Source of the DNA: Costus lasius
Taxonomy: Eukaryota > Streptophyta > Magnoliopsida > Zingiberales > Costaceae
Direction: 5' to 3'
DNA: 64,000 bases
NCBI GenBank assembly: GCA_027563935.2
Contig: CM050449.1
Coordinates: forward strand, 82,987,178-83,051,177
The first letter of the stretch is position 1. Each line of letters opens with the position of its first letter. The position numbers and the translations under genes were made by a program. Under the pieces are notes generated by a model that searched no databases, was not told the origin of the DNA, and saw only the letters and a list, made by a program, of their open reading frames with translations. Positions 56,865-64,000 of the stretch are shown piece after piece.

Positions 56865-58556
56865 TGTTGGAGTATGCCCTTAAGGCTAATGTTTGAGGCC
56901 TAGGGATTCTTTCAGTATCATGTATAAACTCTTAAGTTTATAAAGGCAATGGTTGTTATTCAGTTTGTTACATCATCTGCTGCAATATGTACACTTCTGA
57001 ATAATGTCTCAATGCTGTTCAGCTTGGCTAACATGCATTATTGTCCTTAGTCGAGATATCTTGGTGAACATGAGACAGCCTTGATATGATTGAGACTAAT
57101 ATGTGTTCTAATCTTATAGGATGCTTCGAGCATGGAATAAGATGTAGACTCATAGGTACATTGGATGTACTGGACAGACCCTACTAGGATGTTCAATTGC
57201 TTGTCACAATGTGAATAATCCTTGTATGTGAACAAGTGGCATACTTCCTCTGACTTGAGATCACTTGTGTTTCTAAATGATGATTGTCATTGTTTTGAGG
57301 TAGTTCAATATCATTTGAAACATAATGGTTATAGACTATCTTGGATAATGATCATGAGTCAGGTTAGGACACTAGTGATAGATAAAGGATTGCCGTCTCC
57401 TTGTTTAGGAGAGTGATGTTCTAAAGGGGCCCCCTGGATGAGATGATTGAGAAAGTGTATGGCCATACCCAGATGACTGTGTTCATCTGATCTAATCATG
57501 CTCATCATATTGGAGTTACAAGCCTGACACGCTTGTCCAATAAGAACATCCAGTGGCGAAGGAAACATGTATGTCTAGTGAAGTGGATTCATACTTGTGC
57601 TATGGTTTGGGTGTAGTCTTGGAAGACTCTTTCATTTATATCGGGAGACAGTGATGTGTTGCTAGATACCCCTCACTGATCGTGATAACGTAAGTTATCG
57701 TTACCGACATTTAAGGGAAACCCTCAGGGTCGCACAATTTGATGATATGGCTTACTTAAGTCAGATCGTGTGGACTGAATTGTTTTGGTTCAGTTTAAAG
57801 GAGTTTAAACTCTGATTGTAAGTGAGATCTGGTCTGATCATGTTTGATTGATTAGGGCTTGAGATCTGTAAGCTTCGATCGAGAGTATTGATGCTAGATC
57901 GGTGAGATCAAGTGCATCTAGAGATGAACGGTTAGATCTTGAACCTTCATGGTTCATATAAGATTTAGACCATGGCTTGGCTTGGTTTGATTTGGTCTTT
58001 GTACCAAATCCTTTTTGAATCGATTGCAATTGAACCCATTCACCTATGTGAACGTATGGTTCAATGAGGAGGGGAGTTTCGATGGTTCACTTGAGGTGAA
58101 CGCATGAAGCTTTGAAGACTTGCTATTTTTGGAGTTCGGTTTTCAAAAAGGAAAAACGTCTCCATGTTGTAATGTGTTCGCCCCCTTCTCGAGTGGTAAA
58201 GCGATCATCGTGGTGTCTTCTTCCTAGACGAAAGAAAAAGAGGATCGGCCATCAAGAGGATTCATCTCATCTTCTTCACACGACAAGGAAATTTGGAGAT
58301 CCTTGCTAGCACAAGGAACGTCCAAAGAGGTAGCCATCTCTCATCTAGTGTGCGTCTTCTTAGGAGGAGAGCCAATTCGCCCTCTTGCTTCCAAGTCGCC
58401 TCCTTCATCATGGCTACGGTAAAAGATCTTAACTTGATCTTTGCAACATAATCAAAGTTGATCATATATATTCATGCAAGCGATCTTGTTAAAACCCTAG
58501 AAAAGTTTATATGCGCATGCTTTAGGGTTTTCGCCCCCCCTTTTAGGGGACTTACA
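56865..58556 (+). repeat. Copia-3 5' LTR (1692 bp)
   Basis: TGTTGGAGTATGCCC to GGGGACTTACA, followed by AT and the primer site. It aligns throughout with the solo LTR 41206-42886. Confidence 0.9.
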
Positions 58557-58558
58557 AT

Positions 58559-58570
58559 TGGTATCAGAGC
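58559..58570 (+). other. Copia-3 primer-binding site
   Basis: TGGTATCAGAGC, a perfect initiator-Met site. Confidence 0.95.
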
Positions 58571-60441
58571 ATGGTTGATGTATGAATCATATGATTGCTT
58601 TGAGTGATGTTTGTTTGTGCCATAATGTAGATCTATCGTCACCATGAGAACATGCTAGTCATTAGATGTTGGCGCATGTTTGATATAACTTGTATGCGCT
58701 AATGCATAGCTCTAATGTTAACATGCGAAACTACATGATTGAGTTGTTTGCGCATGTATGATTGTTTCATGTTGGCGCTTGTTGAATGTATTTATCAAAA
58801 CTCATTACATCTTGCGTGCCTATCACCTAGATCTACATATGCGCCTGCTGTAAACCCTTAGACGGGTTATTAGGGTTGAAGTCATAGTCTAGTTAAGATC
58901 CAAATAGTCTGATCAGACCATCTGACAGCCTAGATGGGTCGACCAGATGGCACCTGTGCGAAAGCACGAGGTGGCTATAGGTCGACTGCAGACAGGCGTG
59001 TAGCGATGTCTGGTTGAGACAACCAGTGAACGCGCATGAGTTAGGCCCGGGGTCACACCCGCTTGCCAGAACTCATGAGGGTCGTTCAGCCCAAGGCATG
59101 CATTGTTGACCATTGGGTCAACTCAAGTCAGTTAGGACTTGGTGCATGCAAGGGCAGTGGATCTGACTAGACATGATGAGTGGATCCCTATTAATGGACC
59201 GTTGTAAGGTAGTAGGGCACATAAGAAAAATAAAATTGATTCCAATGGGATTTTCAAAAAATTTTATTTTGTTATTGGATCACATGTTGGTTGAATACCA
59301 TGATGAGTGTCTATTTCATCTTATGTGGGTTGCCCTTTTAATGTGTGCTGTGCTGGGGCCTGCGAGCCTGGATTTAATTGTAAATTATTATTATTGTGAT
59401 CTGCGCATCACATTTTAGTTAATTTATTGTGTTATTGACCTGCGTGTCAATCTTGTCTAGATAGATTAAATTGTAATTTTAATCAGACAAGAGCACAAAG
59501 CACACATGGCAGAGGCACATGCAGCAGTGGCTTGACCAGGTGGGAGGTCTAGGGTTCGACCCTAGGACAGGTGCATTTACCTGGTGAGCGCACCTGAGCT
59601 GCAGTGGGCGCTAGGGCCCTGGGCTAGGCCAGATGAGATGCAAAAGACCCATGAAGAGCTCAAGTGAAGACTTAAGTTAAATTAAGGTCTTACCTAGGCT
59701 TATGGGCTTTTACCACATAAGATCAGCATGCTTTCTACTTATTGTTTATATAATTAGAACTGCATGATTTAATCTTCTGCTATCACCATAGGGTTTGTAT
59801 GATAGTTAAGAAGATAAAAGACCGTTAAAATCCAACGTTAAAATATCAAGCACGTAAGCCTTCTGGCGCGAAACCTCACTGTTCTGACTATCGTTGGGGC
59901 CGTGTTGTACCCACTCAGTGGGCACGCCCATCTATCTTCAGACGGTGTGTGATTACACCTGCGTGTTACAGAGAAGGGATTTATCGCTTCTCGTTGCTCA
60001 GCATAGCACGTGGTGGTCCAGGGAGTAGGTCGGGTCAGCTTGACCATGTAGGCTACATATGTGGCGCATATAGTAGCTATATGGAGGCAGCCATCTGAGG
60101 GATCAGAGAATGTGTTGTACCAACTCAGTTGGCACAGTCTGCTGGATTGCCCAGATGAAGGGGAATCGCACGGGTTGGCGATTGGCAGGGACTGCCTACC
60201 AGATATTAGTGCTTGTACTCTCTGTGCATCTTATCTCGCCTGAGCGGGACGCGGAGACCAAGTATGAAATCTGGATCCCATCTCACTAAAAGAGTTTTAC
60301 TCTTTCGGGCTGTTTTGCTGGATTTTTCAGCCAGATAAAATAGTGAGAAAAGAATCTTTCTTAAGTCCTGGATTGATTCTAAACATTGATACTGACCTTG
60401 CTGTTCTTGCATTGTTGTAGATTACTGCAGCAACGAACACC
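58571..60441 (+). other. Copia-3 leader with repeated hairpins
   Basis: Long non-coding leader before gag. It contains CCATCT/AGATGG (58919-58936), a GAAA-loop hairpin GTGC/GCAC (58956-58967), and a pair of related hairpins at 59910-59922 and 60120-60132, each preceded by GTGTTGTAC. A CTAGGGTTCGACCCTAG stem-loop near 59546-59562 resembles a tRNA T-arm. Confidence 0.6.
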
Positions 60442-63400
60442 ATGAATTTCAATGTGCGATCCCTACTGGAAAGGGAGAAGTTTGCTGGGCCAAACTTCTC
60501 AGACTGGTATGGACACCTTAAGATTGTTCTTAAGGCAGAGAGGAAACTGTATGTCCTCGAGACGGCTATACCGCCTCAACCCGCTCCGAACGCCGCAAGG
60601 GCAGTTCGGGAAGCCTATGAAAAGCATGTCAATGATAGCATTGATGTCGCTTGCCTGATGCTTGCATCTATGACGCCAGAGCTGCAGCGTCAGCATGAGG
60701 ATCTATCTGCTATAGAAATTATAGCAAACCTCAAGATGCTGTATGCTGCACAGGCAAGGACTGAACGCTATAATTTGACTAAGCTTTTCTTTTAGAGCAA
60801 ACTGGCTTAAGGGAGTCCAGTGGGAGCTCACGTACTCAAGATGATTGGGTACAAGGAGGCTCTAGAGAAACTGGGACATACCGTCAATCAGGAGCTTGCT
60901 GTAGACATTATCCTGCAGTCTCTTCCGGCATCTTTCGATCCGTTCATCATTAATTTTAATATGAACAAGATCGACTGTACCCCGGCAGAGTTGCTGAATA
61001 TGCTCTTGACTACAGAGTTGACTCTAAAGGGAAAGCCTTCATCCTCTGTCTTGCTAATTCCTTCAAGGAACAAGAAGAAGGGGAAGAAGGGCAAAGCCCC
61101 TGTTAAGAGTTACAGCAAGGCTCTGAAACAAAAGGTTAAGCGGTCGAAGGAATACAGATGTTTCCATTGTGGCCAGCTGGGTCACTGGAAAAAGGACTGT
61201 AAAGCGCTCCAAGGAGACAAGAATGGAAGCATCGCTTCTGGCTCAGGTATATTTGTGACTGAAGTCATGATATCTTTTTCTTCTATTTCATGGGTGTTGG
61301 ACACTGCATGTGGAGTTCACATTTGTTCAAATGTACAGGAACTCAAGAGAAGAAGGCAGGTGGGACAGCATGAGGTGGACCTACGAGTTGGAAACGGGGC
61401 ACGGGTTGCTGCTGTTGCTGTAGGAGAATATCACATCTCATTACCATCTGGACTTGTATTAGAACTGAACAATTGTTACTTTGTACCTAGCATAACGAAA
61501 AATATTATCTCTATTCCTGCTCTTGTCAGGAAAGGGTTTTCCTTTGAATGCAATATTTCAAAGTGTGTTATTTCTTTAGATAATATTGTTTATGCTACTG
61601 GATCAATTAACAATGGATTATTCATGTTGGACATGGAATGTTCTATACAAAATATTGATAATAAGAAAGCCAAGTATGCTGATAATAGCACCTTGCTATG
61701 GCATAGTCGTTTAGGCCATATTAACAAGAAACGCATTAAGCGGTTGCATGACCATGGACTGCTGGGATCATTCTCCTATGAGGAGATTGATACATGCAAA
61801 GCTTGTTTAATGGGTAAAATGACGAAGTCTCCTTTTTCTAAGAAAGGTCAAAGGGCTTCAGGTTTACTTGACCTTATACACAGTGATGTGTGTGGGCCAT
61901 TTAGTAAACATGCCAGAGGTGGCTATTCATACTTCATTACCTTTACTGATGATTTCAGTAGGTATGGATATGTCTATCTAATGAGACATAAAAGTGAATC
62001 TTTTGACAAGTTCAAAGAATTCAAAAATGAAGTACAGAATCAGCTAGGCCGAAATATCAAGGCACTTCGCTCAGATCGAGGTGGAGAATACCTAAGTCGA
62101 GAGTTTACTGACTATCTGAAGGAGTGTGGGATTATCTCATAGCTCACTCCGCCAGGAACACCGCAATGGAATGGTGTGTCCGAGAGGAGAAACAGAACCT
62201 TATTGGATATGGTTCGTTCAATGATGAGTCAGGCTACTCTACCTTACTCCTTTTGGGGATTTGCACTGGAAACAGCTGCAAAGGTACTAAACCGAGTGCC
62301 ATCCAAGGCAGTTTCAAAGACTCCATATGAGTTATGGTATGGGAAACAGCTGAGCTTGACATTTATTAAGATCTGGGGTTGCGAGGCTTATGTCAAAAAG
62401 CTCGCCTTTGGGAAACTAGAGAGCAGATCTGAGAAATGTATCTTTGTCGGTTACCCTAAGGAAACTAAGGGTTATTATTTCTACGATCCCAAAGAGAACA
62501 AGGTATTTGTTGTTCGGACGGCCATTTTTCTTGAGAAGGAATTTCTTCTGCAAGAGGCCAGTGGGAGAGAAATAAAGCTGGATGAGAATCCAGAGGAAGG
62601 ACAAAGTAGTCAAGCACAGTTGGATGAGCATGAGCCAGTAGAACAGGTTATTGAACAACCTGAGGCTCAGATATCACGGGAACCGCGAAGATCGGGAAGG
62701 ATCCGTCGACAGCCTGATCGCTATGACGGAGTCTACATCATTGATCATGATGAACCCCTCACTTATGCGGATGCGGTCAGTGGACCGGAATCAGCGAGAT
62801 GGCTTGAAGCTATGCGCGCCGAGATGGACTCCATGTCAGATAACCAAGTCTGGGATTTGGTTGATCCGCCTCCGGGAGTAATCCGTAAATGGATCTTCAA
62901 GAAGAAGATTGACATGGATGGTAACGTGGTTACCTATAAAGGCAGGCTAGTTGCGAAATGTTTCAAACAAATCTACGGGATAGATTATGATGAAACTTTC
63001 TCTCCTGTAGCCATGTTCAAGTCTATTCGGATTATTCTTGCGATAGCAGCATATTACGATTATGAGATCTGGCAGATGGATGTGAAGACCGCTTTCCTTA
63101 ATGGAAATCTGGATGAGGATGTGTATATGACACAACCTGAAGGTTTCACTAATCCATCAGATCGTCATAAAATATGCAAGTTAAAGAAGTCCATTTATGG
63201 ACTTAAGCAAGCATCTAGAAGCTGGAATATTCGTTTTGATGAATCAATCTGTGAATTTGGTTTCATCAAGAATGAAGATGACCCGTGTGTGTATAAGAGG
63301 TTTAGTGGGAGCGTGATTACTTTCCTAGTCCTCTATGTCGATGATATCTTGATCATTGGAAACGATATTCCTGAACTACATGCCGTTAAAGCATGGTTAA

Positions 63401-63933
63401 GGAAATGTTTCCAGATGAAAGATTTAGGAGAAGCAGCCTATGTATTAGGTGTGAAGATCTACAGAGATAGATCTAAGAGGTTTCTCGGGCTGTGCCAGAG
63501 TACTTACATCGATAAAGTCCTAGAGAGATTTCATTTGGAGAATTCTAAAAGAGGATATCTTCCAGTCAGACTTGGTCTGAATCTTTCAAAGAGTCAGTGT
63601 CCGCAAACACATACTGAGAAAGATGAAATGGACAAAACGCCTTATGCTTCGGCTATTGGGTCCATTATGTATGCGATGTTGTGTACTCGCCCAGATGTCG
63701 CTTACGGGTTAAGCGTGACCAGTCGGTTCCAAAGTAATCCAGGTCAGGCGCACTGGATTGCAGTCAAGAACATTTTAAAATATCTGCGGAGGACCAAAGA
63801 TATGTTCTTGGTGTATGGTGGTCAGGAAGAACTCAGTATTGAAGGATATACTGACGCTTCGTTCCAATCTGACCAGGATGATTTCCGATCGCAATCAGGC
63901 TATGTTTTTAGCTTGAATGGAGGAGCGGTGGTG
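60442..63933 (+). pseudogene. Copia-3 gag-pol, three in-frame stops and truncated
   Basis: One frame runs from the ATG at 60442 to the break at 63933. Visible stops are TAG 60793-60795, TAA 60808-60810 and TAG 62140-62142, each explicable by one point change in a codon the family normally keeps. Domains: gag (VRSLLEREKFAG onward); zinc knuckle CFHCGQLGHWKKDC at 61159-61200; protease WVLDTACGVHIC (about 61285); integrase with TDDFSRYGYVYLMRHKSESF, RSDRGGEY and the Glu in PQWNGVSERRNRT; RT with KQASRSWNIRFDES and LVLYVDDILIIG (about 63325-63360); start of RNase H (GYTDASFQSD). The end of RNase H is replaced by an inserted LTR. It is the copia relative with the least decay in the window, but it cannot make a full polyprotein without readthrough. 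Confidence 0.88.
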
Positions 63934-64000
63934 TGTGAAGGAACCCCTTTCATGAGGGGGGCGAAACCCAGCATGGTGCAAAACAAATTTCAAGCAGCGG
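63934..64000 (-). mobile_element. Start of an oppositely oriented copia LTR inserted in copia-3
   Basis: TGTGAAGGAACCCCTTTC then GGGGGGCGAAACCC and CAAGCAGCGG match the reverse complement of the copia-3-family LTR 3' end (compare 42886 leftward: TGATGGGTCCCCTTC, GGGAGCGAAACCCTAAAG, GGCAGCGG). Copia-3 RNase H stops at SLNGGAV just before it. The rest lies outside the window. Confidence 0.72.

Larger units (their letters stand above)
56865..64000 (+). mobile_element. Ty1/copia element copia-3 (3' part outside or cut)
   Basis: 5'LTR (56865-58556), initiator-Met primer site, 1.87-kb leader, and gag-pol from 60442. The frame breaks within RNase H at about 63933, where a foreign LTR in the opposite orientation begins. 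Left flank TATCT is the predicted target duplication. The solo LTR at 41206 belongs to the same family. Confidence 0.9.

Noticed and set aside
59520..59600. tRNA gene
   Set aside because: Only a T-arm-like hairpin is present; no matching acceptor stem, D-arm or anticodon arm can be paired around it.

Overview
The window is nuclear DNA of a flowering plant. One split, low-copy host gene lies at the left end. The other ~56 kb is a multi-layer nest of Ty1/copia and Ty3/gypsy LTR retrotransposons with a few MITEs. Plant signatures are the VARLMGID/DUF4378-type gene, primer-binding sites for initiator-Met tRNA (TGGTATCAGAGC), Asp-type primer sites of Athila/Tat elements (TGGCGCCGTTGCCGGGGA), and a CRM-like chromovirus. 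Nothing bacterial or organellar is visible, and the species cannot be named from the sequence.

Layout. 1-7.6 kb: a minus-strand gene for a TRM/LONGIFOLIA-type protein (DUF3741 motif at the N-terminus, DUF4378 at the C-terminus), three coding exons with phase-consistent GT-AG junctions, and a probable 5'UTR intron. 8.68-18.06 kb: degenerate minus-strand Ty1/copia element (copia-1) with 482-bp LTRs and TSD CATAT; a 2.65-kb solo LTR (TSD CGCAT) sits inside it. 19.33-25.31 kb: a copia solo LTR, broken by a compact non-autonomous LTR element (1.0-kb LTRs, 474-bp interior, TSD ATTAG), which is itself broken by an Athila/Tat LTR plus primer site (TSD CGTGA). 25.3-34.1 kb: decayed copia LTR and leader pieces, a ~785-bp head-to-tail duplication and three MITEs. 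34.14-40.7 kb: degenerate minus-strand copia-2. 40.7-56.86 kb: a pol-less Athila-like element carrying a copia solo LTR (TSD GCTTG), a short glycoside hydrolase family 17-like fragment, a ~137-bp tandem repeat and, inserted into the middle, a full-length and almost unmutated CRM-like gypsy element (46291-54358, TSD CTTAC, single 1578-residue gag-pol frame). 56.87-64 kb: plus-strand copia-3, whose gag-pol has only three visible stop codons. It is cut at 63934 by an oppositely oriented LTR that runs off the window.

How it fits together. Target-site duplications fix most insertion boundaries and give relative ages. The CRM-like element is the youngest event: I saw two LTR-LTR differences in 1624 bp, and its frame is open. 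Copia-1 is older (about twenty differences in 482 bp). The copia-2-related LTR fragments form the oldest layer. The most unusual signals are the stacked insertions at 19.3-25.3 kb, the host-gene fragment in the Athila-like element, the LTR-encoded end of the CRM polyprotein, and families of inverted-repeat motifs with apparently compensatory stems in retrotransposon leaders and LTRs.
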